Assembly: GCA_037074615.1 (NCBI GenBank)
Contig: CM073537.1
Coordinates: forward strand, 19,487,989 to 19,551,988
DNA: 64,000 nucleotides
Direction of reading: 5' to 3'
Origin: Leucaena leucocephala
Lineage: Eukaryota > Streptophyta > Magnoliopsida > Fabales > Fabaceae
Shown here: in pieces, positions 45,107 through 57,410 of the stretch
Position numbering within the stretch: the first letter of the stretch is position 1
Layout: every line of letters begins with the position of its first letter
Made by a program: the position numbers and the translations under genes
The notes under the pieces: generated by a model
The model's database searches: none
What the model saw: the letters and a program-made list of their open reading frames with translations, nothing else
What the model was told of the DNA's origin: nothing

Positions 45107-46998
45107 ATGGAAGTGAGAATTGGAAGAAGAGTGTCGAGGGGAATGCTGCCTCTAATGGCGCTTCACACATTTAGCGAGTATTATCGGTCTGATAGGAAAC
45201 CTCCTGTTACTGCTGGTCTTATTGCTGCAAATACTCTCATTTATTTGAGACCTAGCTTCTTGGAATCAATCCTTCCTTCTATAGATGAAGTCTGGTTCAA
45301 TCCCTACCTCATCCTCAAGGTGAGTCTTTAATTATGGTTCCTTATCTTTCTCAATTTCTTTTTTTATTTCTTTACCTGCTGCGAACGAATAATTTCCCCC
45401 CATGTTGGATTGTTTGGACTAGATCGCAGTTTTCTATGGCTATGCTGTATTTGTTTAATTTCAAACCATCATTCCATGTATTGAATTCTCTCATGTGCAA
45501 TTGGGTACAAGGGAGCCATGTATTGAATTATATTACGTCCTGTGCAAATTTTTGGCACTCGTGGGATGTTGAAACAATTGAAATCTGAATTGTATGTCCT
45601 TCATAGGTTAACATTGTAGTGGCTGAAATCTGATCGGGTTAACATTGTAGTGCTCATCTTTAAAGTGCGTGAATGTTCACAGTTTCAATCAACCCAGGAA
45701 TGAGAGCACCAATTACTTAAACATTTGAAGCAGATATGGCGGCCTTCCTTCTTCCCATTTTGGGATATGAATGAACGATGATTTAGCGTATATTCTTCTT
45801 TTTCAAAGACCCTGATAGTACTAGGATCCGTTATTCCCTTTAATTTAAAGGAAGTAGATACTGTATACTGACAGTAATAGTAATTATCTGTTGATTCAGC
45901 TGATCAGATTTGGCTACTAAAGTTAATGCGTCTTGTTACTTTAGGGCATGGTTAATTTATAAGTGTAAGACGAGAAAAATGCCGCTGGTCATCTCTCCTC
46001 TGCTTTGGCTCATTTTTTACCCACATTTTATAATAAGTATTGAAATAGAGTGATTATATTACGAAATCATCTTTTAAAGTCTATTGAGTCTATTCATTCA
46101 TATATAACAAAAGTTTGGACTTGCATGTTGTGATGTGTTTAATGCTGAATATATAATCTTTTTTCAAAGTGGTCAGATGCTCAGATGTTAATCCTATTCT
46201 CTGTTTTTGCAGCACAAGGACCTGAAACGGTTCTTCTTGTCAGCATTCTATCATATCAGTGAACCTCACCTGGTCTACAACATGCTGTCACTTCTATGGA
46301 AGGGAATGCAGTTAGAAACTGCAATGGGGAGTGCTGAATTTGCTTCTATGGTGGCTGCCTTACTTGCTTTATCCCAGGGTATCACTCTAATGCTATCCAG
46401 ATCACTCTTTCTATTGTTTGACTATGAGAGAGCTTATTACAATGAATATGCCGTTGGATTCTCTGGTGTCCTGTTTGCCATGAAAGTTGTGCTTAATTCT
46501 CAATCAGACGATTATACTTACGTACATGGAGTGTTAGTACCATCTCGTTATGCCGCTTGGGCCGAATTGATTCTTATTCAAATGTTTGTACCCGGGGTCT
46601 CATTTCTTGGTCACCTTGGTGGTATACTTGCTGGTTTGCTTTATCTGCGGATAAGGGGTGGCTATTCAGGCTCAGATCCCTTAACTTCGCTCATCCAAGG
46701 CCTTGCTGGGGTATTGAACTGGCCTTTAAAGTTTTTAAAGAATTTATTTCGGTCTCGTCGGGGAAGGATCTCCGGTAGGGGAACTGTTGGTAGGGATCAG
46801 ACAAGAAGAACTGCTGAGTCTGGTGTTTGGAGATGCCAGGCATGCACATATGATAATTCTGGCTTGTTAAGTTTATGTGAGATGTGTGGTACCAGTAGAA
46901 GTGAGAATAGTTCTACTCCTCGTCGATGGCACCGTGAATCTGGTGGTCTTTCTTTGGAGGAATTGCGTCGTTTAAGGGTTGAAAGATTTGGCAGATGA
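45107..46998 (+). CDS. RBL14: rhomboid-like protein with RanBP2 zinc finger (RBL14 type)
   Basis: Two exons, 45107-45319 and 46213-46998, joined CTCAAG|GTGAGT...TTTGCAG|CACAAG, giving 332 residues. The rhomboid domain spans about 20-225. The catalytic serine is Ser155 in GFSG and the catalytic histidine is His205 in GHLGG; together they form the Ser-His dyad of these intramembrane proteases. The C-terminal tail is basic and holds a RanBP2-type finger, W-x-C-x2-C-x10-C-x2-C, with Cys279, Cys282, Cys293 and Cys296. The last residues are Arg-rich (ELRRLRVERFG). This domain pairing matches Arabidopsis RBL14; the substrate is unknown. The start ATG was chosen as the first in frame; the frame is open slightly upstream without an ATG. 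Confidence 0.93.
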
Positions 46999-47747
46999 TA
47001 GTGAAATTTAGTTCCAACCCTCCAGTAAATGACACAATGGGATAGAAATTGCTCGAATATTACGTGGATGATCAATGCAGTTGGAGAACATGGATTTCAA
47101 CTATTCTATATATGTAGTTTAGAGGCTGTACTGTTAATTGTGTTTAAGCTATGCCAGACATGCTTAAACATGAACAAACTTAATATAGCAATTTACAAAT
47201 TCCTATTAGCTATTCACAACAATTTTTTTGCAGTAAAAGTTACATTCTTCAATAAATCTCTCTTGTTATTCAATCACAAGATATGATTAAAAATTAACAA
47301 GTTCAATTTAGTAATTCATAAATTATTCACAATAAAATGCTTGCAACAAAGTTGAGGGTCAATGTCGTAAAATCACAACATTTACGAATCTCAAATCAGT
47401 TCTCTTGGACTAATTATAAATTTGTTAAATTTGATAGACTCATTTAAAATTTGAGCATTTTAGATAGGATTTAAATGTGATTTTTCCAAACAAAATTATG
47501 TTCTAAAAACCCCATAATCAAACGGGTCCTCAATTCATCTATAATAAAATGTTTTTTTTTTACAAATATCAAAAAAGTGATTTAACTTGATAAAAATAAT
47601 CTTTTACCAAGAACAAAAAAAATTGGGTAGTGAAAAGAGGCCCAACGTGATAAAGCAGCGCGACGGGGATAGAGAGGGAGCAGGATAAGGTGAAGCCAGT
47701 GGTTCTATGTATCGTTGAATTCCAATTTTCAACACAGAAATTTGACA
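46999..47747. other. intergenic, rhomboid 3' region and L18 upstream region
   Basis: No coding sequence seen. The 250 bp before the L18 ATG become less AT-rich, as expected for a 5' UTR and promoter. Confidence 0.55.
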
Positions 47748-50510
47748 ATGTCTACTTCTTCACTTTCCTTCCTTCATTGCGCATTAGCTTCTTCCCACCA
47801 ATCATGGATGGGTACCAAGTTAATGGCTTCTCCTGCTTCCATTTCGAGGCCATGCTCGAACCCCTCCTCTTCGTTATCTCTCGTGGTGGAAGCCAAGACC
47901 CGGACCAGAAGAGAAGATAGGACTGCTCGCCATATTCGAGTCAGAAAGAAGGTGATGTTCAAGCTTTCTTCCTTCTTTTAATTCGCATTTTCTGACCTTT
48001 TCTTTCCTTCTTGAGCTACTGTCCTTTGCTACAGTGACTTGCCTAGTTTCAGTTGCTCAATCTCCTTTATACTCTACTGCATAATGAGTTAGAAGTTAGA
48101 ACAAGCCACTGAGTTAGCTAGCAATCTTCATCATTATTTGAATTTGCAAATCCATATGTTACTGCTCTGACAAAGACTCATTATACCCCTCCTTCACTAT
48201 GACTTACCGATCATATGTCTTGAATAACCCCTTGAGTTGCATAAGTTGTACAGTAAACGTATTGTAGTTTGCCAAAACGTAGAAGGCCTAGCATGTCTTA
48301 CTGAGACCGAAATTGACCGAAGGGAAACTTTATCTTTAGTTGTTTTTTTACAGGTTATGTTTAAACGGTGTATAGTAGTTATTGATAGAATTGAGGGACC
48401 GGTGATGATTTTACTTGTCATTCTAATTTAATTGTTCTCGAGGGGTCAAGCTTATGACTCTGTGTATTTGACTTCGGATTTCTGAAAGAAGCTAATTAAT
48501 TTCACTAACAGATTATGAGTATCTAGTTTCTATCCAACTGTTAAATATATATATATCTCCTTGAGACAAAAAAGGAAGGAAGAATGAGGATGAGGAAATA
48601 AAGGGTGTGAAGCAAGCAATCATGCAGGCTCCTTCAAATTCTAGGGTCACAAAAGTTGTAAATTACAGAATTTGGTTTAACGGAATACTGATACTGCAGA
48701 GTCAAACAAAAATGCAATAAATAGTATATGTATAAAAAACTTCTCTAGGCTCTTGTGCAGGTTACTCTTATTTACTTTTAACCATTTTTGTTGTTTTAGT
48801 CATGGTCATTCTTATTGTATTTCTTATATTTTGGGGATATGGGACTTCCTTGGCAACTGGCATTTTCCCCGTACCAGTAAATCAGTCTATATAGTAAATG
48901 AATTTTTCTGTAATTAAGAATGCAATGCATATCCAAGGATTTAGTTTTTGACAGAGCACAATGGCGTCGTATGATCCATGTAGCCGACCCCATTTAATGG
49001 GAAAAGGCTTTGTTGTTGTTGTTGTTGTTGTAAGAATGCAATGCATATCTATTATGGAATTCATTCTCATTCTTCTCAGGTTGAAGGAACACCAGAAAGA
49101 CCAAGATTGTCTGTCTTCCGGTCCAACAAGCATCTCTATGTTCAGGTGATTGATGACACTAAGATGCACACACTTGCATCAACTTCAACAATGCAGAAGC
49201 CACTTTCTGAAGAGTTCAATTACACAGCTGGTCCCACGGTTGTAAGTTTTTAAAAGGCTTTTATATGCTACGAATACTTATTAATTGTTGGTCAAGTTTG
49301 TCCGTTGTTTTGTATGGTGCTGATTCAAATTTGTGATTTCTTACCAACATAAAGTCAACACATATAGAGGGACAGAAGTTTAGGATTCAATCACAGATTC
49401 TTGATATGAAGGTGGATACAATATCCGCTTTAGGTTATTCACCGTCTTCAGCATGACCAGGAGAAAGCTTCTGTTTACAACAACAACAAAAATATTGATG
49501 TAGCAAATCTGCATTACTATTGCAAATTGTTGTTACACCCATTTATTTGCGTTCTCTCTCTCTCTCTCTAAACTAAAAGCTTCTTCTTGGATCTGATTTT
49601 GTACATTCTTGCACATTAACAACTAAATTGTGAAGAGGGAAAAACTTTTTGGGTTTCTAGAATCTGCATATTCGTGTGTTCTCTCTGTAACTATTGTAGA
49701 TCTTTTGTACTTCAAGGCAAGATTTGACTGCAAGCCTCTCCACCATTACTTACTAACTTTTTGGGCAATCTAAACTTGGAGGATAGAAAGTCACTACACC
49801 TGAAGTGGATGCCCTTTCTCAATGTCATTACTTTAACAATTTTTGAATTTTCATTTGAAACACAAACTTCAGTAGAACTATTCTAGTATAGAAGGAAGAA
49901 ATTGTTATTTCTTCAAGCTCATCTCTATTCTATACGATGATATATATGCATTATATTTGTAACTGATCCTCATGTTTCCATGACTTTCCATTTCCCTTCA
50001 ATTCCATGTAATGTTTCTGTAGCTATCATGAGAGAAGATAATTCACATAGAAGTGGAAGCAAACTCTTCAATTGGTATCCATATATTCCACAATGTACCT
50101 AAGAAATTAACAAATAAAATAAATAGTCAACTGATAATATCTATTATTAGCTGGCTTTTCTGATATTACTTCAGAATCTTCTCAACGAACAGCTTGCATA
50201 TTTTTTGTATGTTACAAAAAATATGTGATATTTTTTAGATTGTGATGCCTCCACAATTCTTCCTTCAGAAAGAGCTCCTGCCGTATTTGCTGTTTTTATT
50301 TTCCTTATTATTTTCAATCACTAAACGCTGATCCTGAATCTTTTAAACTTACGGTTTCAGGAAGTAGCCAAGAGGGTTGGTGAACTCATTGCAAAGTCCT
50401 GTCTGGAGAAAGGAATCACAAAGGTGGCTTTTGACCGAGGTGGTTACCCATACCATGGCCGCGTCCAAGCAATTGCTGATGCAGCTCGGGAACATGGCCT
50501 GGAGTTCTAA
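47748..50510 (+). CDS. RPL18: plastid 50S ribosomal protein L18
   Basis: Three exons, 47748-47951, 49080-49241 and 50361-50510, giving 171 residues. Residues 1 to about 50 are Ser-rich and poor in acidic residues (MSTSSLSFLHCALASSHQSW), as in a chloroplast transit peptide. The mature part is bacterial-type uL18: ARHIRVRKKVEGTPERPRLS, VFRSNKHLYVQVIDD, then EVAKRVGELIAKSCLEKGI and FDRGGYPYHGRVQAIADAAR with EHGLEF at the end. uL18 binds 5S rRNA in the central protuberance of the large subunit. All introns fall in phase 0. The long first intron holds an RTE-type LINE fragment close to the exon 2 acceptor. Confidence 0.95.
48934..49030 (+). mobile_element. 97-bp 5'-truncated RTE-type LINE fragment in an L18 intron
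   Basis: Flanked by a perfect 19-bp target duplication TAAGAATGCAATGCATATC (48915-48933 and 49031-49049). It encodes DRAQWRRMIHVADPI and a stop, which resembles the C-terminus of plant RTE-clade LINE proteins. It ends GGGAAAAGGCTTTG followed by (TTG)n. An Au-type SINE sharing this tail is the alternative. Confidence 0.85.
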
Positions 50511-50934
50511 ATTAGTAGCTCCCTTCCTTGTTTCATGTTTAAATTTGTAATGCAGAGTTAACCAATTTTTTAATAACTCATGCTCTCTTTTCTGGTACTA
50601 GTTTCAATGATTCAATTGCTTTTATTCATCTAGTCAATACCTTTATCAGTTGAAGAACTTGCATTTATTGCTAGCGTATCCTGAGAATGTGCGCTATAGT
50701 TATATCAAACTCTACAATTGAAGACAAGTAAAGGAACTGGGGTGATATGCAGCATTTTTGTTCCTTTCTTTTTCCTTTTTTGGGTCTGCAGGGTTATTTC
50801 TGAGGAAGAAAACATCACAAATTAGAGCAATAGCAGGAAGAGACTTGTAAGCATCCTGCTAGTAAATGATCTTAAAGTATATGTAGGTAATCCTAAGGGT
50901 TGATACGAAACACTGAATCTACAAAATCTTGAGA

Positions 50935-51351
50935 TCAACTTGTAGGCAAGTTGTATATGAATTCCCAGTACCCCTTTTGTCCATTTAAACCATAGATGCC
51001 TTCAGCTGATATAAGCCATGCACATCCGGTGTTACACCTGAAAAAGTCTCTGCCAAATTCATAAGCATCAAAGTGGTACTGCTGAACACTTTCCCACTCC
51101 ATATAACAGAAAAACAGCGTGGTACCAGTTACATTGTCATTGAAGTCCCAGCCGAATTCATCTCCATCTTCTATGATATGTTCACCCAGATCATTATCTT
51201 TGGATTGGCAATGCAGGGTCATGTTCTTCCCAGATCCTAAGCTGTTCTTGATGCTTACATGCTTGCCATCTGCAATAACGGGTGTGTACAAGCTTATCAT
51301 CATCATCAGCAGTATTGTTAGATGACTAATCTCCTCTGAACCTTTCATCAT
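50935..51351 (-). CDS. S-protein homologue (plant self-incompatibility S1 family), secreted
   Basis: Intronless, 138 residues, the usual size for the family. Residues about 8-27 are a hydrophobic signal peptide (LTILLMMMISLYTPVIADG). The mature part shows the SPH pattern: VSIKNSLGSGKNMTLHCQSKDNDLG, then GWDFNDN, TLFFCYMEW, FRCNTGCAW and a C-terminal YWEF. There are four cysteines (48, 82, 106, 110), able to form the two family disulphides, and two N-glycosylation sequons (Asn43, Asn73). SPHs are small secreted proteins. The poppy founder is a pollen-inhibiting stigma ligand; most others have no known role. It is convergent with L18, 425 bp apart. Confidence 0.9.
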   Translation of the reverse strand: MMKGSEEISHLTILLMMMISLYTPVIADGKHVSIKNSLGSGKNMTLHCQSKDNDLGEHIIEDGDEFGWDFNDNVTGTTLFFCYMEWESVQQYHFDAYEFGRDFFRCNTGCAWLISAEGIYGLNGQKGYWEFIYNLPTS

Positions 51352-52436
51352 ATCCTCTTCTATCTAGATCACCATTTTTGTGCTGTTAATTCACAAGATG
51401 AGAGAGGCAGTTACTTGATCCCTAGTTGCTGCGGCATTCTATCTGATTATGTAGAGTTTTCTATTTGACTGTTTTACTAGGTTGTGGTATTGCCTGTCAT
51501 GATAATATTTGTGCATTGAAATGGAGATTTCTATGACATGAAATTCTTGTGGTTTCCAAAGGATATTCTTCTACGTATCCCTTTTTTTTGGTTTGCACAC
51601 TTGTGGTCAACGAAATATCTTGTAATTATCAGCGTAGCAGAAACGGTCAAACAAAATGTAATAGGTTCACTTGTTTTTCTCTTCTATTGGTCTCTTTTTG
51701 TGTAGTAGAATCCCCATTTTCACTCTGGTTCCATTATAGTTTATTGGCTCTAATAAATGTTTTCATTACCTAGCACAGGTCCAATATATTGATAGTTTAG
51801 CATAACTTGTATTGCATCAGAAGTAATAGTCAATGATTAGGCTAATCAAGATACTTTAGAAGAATTACCTGAAATGACAACCAACAAAGATACAAATCGG
51901 AATGTCACAATCAGAGATAACAGAAAACACATTAAAAAAAGGGGGTTGGGTTTTCGAATTAAGCAACGTTTGATGGCAATTGAGGGACACAATCTGTGCG
52001 ATGAGGTAAGATAATGTCAATATCAAATAACCTCTGATTATGAACTCAACAGAAACAATTTATATATTATAAGGGGGAAAAAGCCGATCGTCATTCTGAA
52101 GTATATCGTATATTGATTTCACCCAACCTATGTGAATAAATCTATTTTATTCCCTATTTAAATTACATTTTTTATTTTAGAATTTTCATTCATTTGTTTC
52201 TTTATATACAGATTTTTTTGACCGCTTGCCTGCAACTTATGCTCTTGATTTATGTTTTTTTATACTATGCACTGATATCCGCTGTTTTTTTTTCTCAATC
52301 TTGCAGTTTTGGTTTTATGGCTATTTCTCCTAATACAGCTATATCATTTAGGATTTAAATTCGATATTTAAAGGAATTTAACGAGATTTTACACCTTAGC
52401 TGTGGCTCTTAATTTAGTTTACTTGTAAAGGTTTTT
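51352..52436. other. intergenic, no gene seen
   Basis: AT-rich, no supported coding sequence. The left target duplication of the SINE below lies at 52420-52436. Confidence 0.55.
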
Positions 52437-52629
52437 TTTTTATACATATAAGTTTAGGTAGATTCAGCATTGGTCCCCACCAACAGGGCACAGTCTCAGA
52501 GCTCAGAGAACGCTTACAGGAGACTTACGGGATCACCTACTAAATGAGGCCTCATAACAGTAGTGAGAATCAAACTCACGTCCTTAAAAGATACAAACAC
52601 ATTTTTTACTATCTGTGTCAATTCTTAGC
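52437..52629 (-). mobile_element. tRNA-derived SINE, minus strand, third family
   Basis: On the minus strand it begins with box A-like GCTAAGAATTG and has a box B-like GAGTTTGATTCTC about 50 nt on. The tail ends in an A run, seen as T at 52431-52440. Flanks 52420-52436 and 52630-52646 match at 15 of 17 positions (TACTTGTRARGGTTTTT), as an aged target duplication would. It shows no obvious likeness to the other two SINE families in the window. It lies about 275 bp before the FAX gene start. Confidence 0.6.
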
Positions 52630-52904
52630 TACTTGTGAGGGTTTTTGTTGTCACCAATAACTCACCACGAACGAGGCTATTTCATAAAGTCCCTCAAAAA
52701 TTAGGTTATGCTTGGGCTTTCGTGGGCTTTGTAGGTTAATTTTGCTCATGGTACGAATGGGCCCAAATAATGGCTAGGGTCGGGTTGTTCTTCGGGTTGG
52801 TTATGGGGGCGGGTAATTCCGGAATAGCGGAACCCACCAGAAGAATAAAGAACCAAGGCGGCGAAACGTTGACCCGTAATACAACTTCCAAAAGCTCCGA
52901 TACG

Positions 52905-55469
52905 ATGGTGCAGGGTGTGTTGGGTGTTTGTCGTAGCAGTACCATATGCTACGGCGACGGCTGCGCTGGAGCTCGGCGACTTCAGCTCCAAGTGCGACCT
53001 CTGAACTTCATTTCATTTCCTGCTGGCAGCTATGCAGCTGCTGCTGCTCCCTCAGATCGCTCCTCTCTACTATCTCTTTCTGCGGGTTTGGGTTACTTGG
53101 GGTACGGGTTGAATCAAAGGCATTTGTGCTCTGCTGTTGCCTCTTCGGACTCTACGGCCTCGATTCTCTCTAATGTGGAAGCCAACCAACCGGATTTTGA
53201 CTTAGATACAACTGGTGGTGCTGGAGACGGGTTTGGCGACAGGAATGACGGTGGTGGAGGAGGAGGTGGCGGCGACGGTAATGGAGGCAGCGGTGATGAT
53301 AACAAAGGCGAGGAGGGTTCAAGCGGAGACGAGAAGACGTCGAGTTTCTCAATGTCTCAGAAACTTACTCTAGGATATGCTGCGCTAGTTGGAGGTAATC
53401 GCCTTGATTTCAACTACGACTTTTTTATTTGTTGTTTTTGATAGTAAGAATGCGTTGAACATTGAGATATTCCTCTATAAGGAAGAACGATGCATGATTT
53501 TGTTTTTTCTCGTTTTTCCACCGGTATTGTTTCTCAGCTAACAATGCTCGATGGCATCCGATTTAGCTTAAAATGGTTCTTATTGGCTCTGGGAATTCGG
53601 TCAAAGATGTTTAAATAATGCTTCATTTGGATCTGCTTCCTAGTCACTAATACGCTAGTATTTATACTTTCTGGGTTTAAGGACATACTTAAAAAACACG
53701 AAAAAATTCAATGAAAAGTTGTAGTTTGGTGTAGAGCCATATCGATTCTTTTATTGAATCTAGTTTGCTTTCCATCAGGTTTTATTTGAGGAATCGCCAT
53801 AACTCATTTAAAATATTTCTTAGTCATACTCATCATTTCAAGTAGGTGAGAGTATCTATTTTCCTGCATTTAGTTCCCAATCAATTTGATGCGTGATGAT
53901 AGCCATACTTTAAAGTTCTGGCAGGATATTTAATCCATACGACGGATCAGTGAAACTTCATGCTTCCTCAGTCATCTCTTTCTTAAATATCTGTTTATTT
54001 TGGTATCTCCACAATGTTTCTGTTTGATGCATAGCTTCATTTGCATTGCATAGATTTACTTTTACCGTTCTATATGATTTCTTATACCGCTGATTCATTT
54101 TAACGAGGATTAAGTGCTTATTTTTAAGGTCAAACATTCAAAATATGATATTATATTTTGTTGGGATCCTTACTGGCATTTTACTGTCTATGAAGCATGG
54201 ACGCCTCAAGGAAAAGTTCTATCCATGCGTACATGTACAAATAATAGACATGACAGGACATAATACTATTTGGCGTTTTAAGATACATGAGGACACTTTA
54301 AAAGTTGTGGTCTCGTTGTGCCCGTGTTGGTGTTCATGCTTCCTAGTTCTCTGCATTTAATTTAGTCGATTTTCTAAAATATTGATCTTGTACTTCTGTA
54401 CCATTCTCCCAATACCACTTAAATTCTGAGAAAGCAATGTTTTCCCCGTGACAAAAGTTGAGGTGAATTGGGTCTTGAAACTTATTAGGAACATGTCAAG
54501 CTTCAATAATCAAAAAGTGCTCATATGGGTATTGGAAACTTATTAGGGCCATGGTAAGCCTCGCTATTCAAAGGTTGCTTATAGAGGCACGTACAAATTA
54601 TCTACTAATAAGGGCATCATATCGGCGGTAGGATTTTAACCCATACTTTTATGGGGTATGGACAAAGTCCTTACACATTGGACCAACATTTGTTGGTTTA
54701 GACAAAATAATTTTGACGGTAGATACATATAAACTTTCATGTGATACCTTTGAATAATGGGAAGTGCATTGCATGTCAATTAGTTCGTCAGAATCAGATC
54801 TTTGAATAATTTGCTGAGTTTGTTGCATCCCGGACAATTATTTTATTGCGTTAAATTCTCTGTAATTCTTAACTCATACATATTTTGGTCATCAGCAATG
54901 TACTGTCTGTTGAACTAGACCATGATTATGCATTCCCTTATTATTCTTTTCCCAGTTTTGTATCTAATTTAATCTTGTTTATGTGGGGTTTTTGGCAGCG
55001 GGTGGTTTAATTGGCTTCTTGAAGAGTGGCAGCCAGAAATCATTGTTGGCAGGCGGATTATCTGCTGCGCTGCTGTATTATGTTTTTACCCAGCTACCTG
55101 TGAGACCAGTTTTTGCATCATCTCTTGGTCTTGGTAAGTGATTAGTTTCTCAATACATATTCCACTGCACATTCAATTTTCTTAATCATGATCAAATGTG
55201 ATTGGCTATAGGGCACTTTGTTAATTTAGTAATGTCCCCAATTGGGTGTAGACATTTGTGACATTGATACGTTTTAATTTAAGTATTTTACTGCGAAACT
55301 ATATCATACATGGATTTATTTTTTGCCAGGCATCTCAGCTGCGCTTCTGGTGGTGATGGGTTCTCGTTTCAAGAGATCAGGGAAGATATTTCCTGCAGGT
55401 GTTGTGTCACTTATGTCTTTTGTAATGACCGGTGGCTACTTTCATGGAATTCTACGTAGTGTGCACTAG
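52905..55469 (+). CDS. FAX-type (TMEM14 family) plastid fatty acid export protein
   Basis: Three exons, 52905-53394, 54999-55133 and 55330-55469, giving 254 residues. The N-terminal part is rich in Ser, Ala and Arg (RRLQLQVRPLNFISF, AAAAAPSDRSS) and fits a chloroplast transit peptide. A Gly/Asp-rich linker (about residues 103-143, with a GGGGGGGG run) follows. The membrane domain has four short helices: KLTLGYAALVGGAGGLIGFL, SLLAGGLSAALLYYVF, PVFASSLGLGISAALLVVMG and AGVVSLMSFVMTGGYFHG. That is the TMEM14 fold used by FAX proteins in the plastid envelope. The Gly-rich linker suggests FAX2 among Arabidopsis members, with moderate confidence. The 52905 ATG was preferred over an in-frame ATG 45 codons upstream because it starts directly before the transit-peptide-like part. 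Confidence 0.88.
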
Positions 55470-57410
55470 AATGTAAATAATGGAGATGGGGCTGTAGGTA
55501 AACTTTGCTGAAAACCCATCCCCTCTGGTTATAAAATGTGTGTTTTGAGATATGGTCTTTGTTGTGAAATAAAGATTTCAGTTTGAACTTATTTTGGATC
55601 TCTAGTTCCTACTTCTTACCCCCTCTGCCTTTGGAAGAAAATAACATGTGCTTAGTTGGGGGGTTGTATTTGAACGAGATATCCATATGTTCATATAAAA
55701 ATAACAGTTTTCTGCGGGATATTTAGCATCTCATTTAAATGCGTCTGCAGTATTACCAAGTTAGAAAATTAGGTTGTTTTTCCAGGAAGTGTCGACATTG
55801 ATGGCATGGCTGCAATTGAAAAGAATAAGGGGATCCGATTGTTGTGCCCTTAAAAACCAAGGGTAAAATTTTTAAGGTTTAAGCACAAAAACAAAAATGC
55901 GTCGAACTAACATCTTTTAATTTATTTCCCTGCAAAAGCATAACATCTTGCTTGTATTATCAAAGCGAGAATTCGGATCGATTAAAACATGTTGGAAGGG
56001 ACATTTTGAATGGATCCATTTATCTTGGGATAAGTTGAAAAAATGTTTACATGTCATTTTTCTAGATTATTTTAACAAGTACTTATAATTACACTGGTTT
56101 TTTTTTTTTTCAAGCATACTAATAATCGGTAGATTTTATATCATTGAGTTTCAGTTTCAGAAATACTTGTTCACTCTAAAGACTTTTTGGTGAATAAGGC
56201 TAGGTTTAAAAATTCAACTATTAAACGGGATTTGAGTTTATTACTGTTGAACTGTCAGGGTAGAGATGAAAAATATGTAGATTTAAAGATAAAGAATTTT
56301 GATAACAAGTTTGTTTTTTATTATATATGCCAATTTTTATTAGCTACTCTATCCTTTATCATCTCTTTTGAGGAGTTTCACATTCTTCCCTTAAGAGTCC
56401 AACATATATCATAGGAAAGGGTGAAGGAGTTTTGCACACCATCTATTGAATCGTTCTTATTCTTTATTACTTGATCTGACCAACATTAAATTAAAATGAA
56501 ATAGTAATGGGAAAATTAAGAGTGAGGGAGAAGTATACGGCAATGTGATTGTCTTCAAAGATTCTTGAACATGCTAAACTAACCACTTTTGAGAATCACA
56601 TCACTTGTACCTAATGAGTTGTTGAACACGCTAAACTAATTTTTCTAATCGCCATTGCCTCTAGAATAATCTTTTTAATAATTTAAAACGTTGGCTCTAT
56701 CACCTTTTGCAGATTGCTTATGATTCCTCTGGAGTGGGTGGGGCCAGGTGGTTATATAAAATACACCATAAAATTTCCCTTGTGAATTATGCTTTCATTA
56801 GTATGGAGGAAAATCCATTTATGAGGTGCCATGGATTTAATTATTCGGTCACCTTCCTTCGAGTCAGATTCTTGGAAATAAGATAAATAAATTATGGGGT
56901 TTAAAATATAGTAATTAAATGAGCTGTCATATAATTTCACAAGCAGAATCATAAAATATCAATTTAGATCATTCTTTACAAATATGAGCATATTTAATTT
57001 CTTTACATCCAAAAATAGTCCCATTCTCGTTTAAAATTTTTATACGGCAACCCACTTTTTTTGTCCCAAGAAACCAAGAAAGAGATAAAGAAAAAACTGC
57101 AGAGGCATAATAAAAACAAACGTCACAATATGAACATGACATAATTAATTGTCCAGAAACACAACATTGTCCAAGAATAACATAACTTCTAAGATGGATG
57201 TTCTGGTCATAGAGAACAGACACATGCAGACTTTCAAGTCACATTCACTGACCCTTTTCAGGTTCAGCAGTTAGGTTACATGTATACTAAGACTGCACAA
57301 AAAAACATATCACAGATTCACAGGCATTAAACTTCTACATGTAGGCACATTAAGGTTCTTCTACACACAACAATAATTATAGCCATCAAGTAGAAACAAC
57401 TCCTGACACT
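55470..57410. other. intergenic between FAX and JAZ 3' ends
   Basis: The two genes converge. No coding sequence, RNA gene or repeat end seen. The 56187-56414 and 56969-57223 ORFs lack any family signature. Confidence 0.55.

Noticed and set aside
52770..52904. Upstream in-frame start for the FAX protein (45 extra codons)
   Set aside because: The extra part does not resemble a transit peptide and lies in what is probably 5' UTR; the 52905 ATG gives a normal plastid-targeted N-terminus. Not fully excluded.
53114..53352. Minus-strand Pro/His-rich frames
   Set aside because: Antisense of the Gly/Asp-rich linker of the FAX gene.
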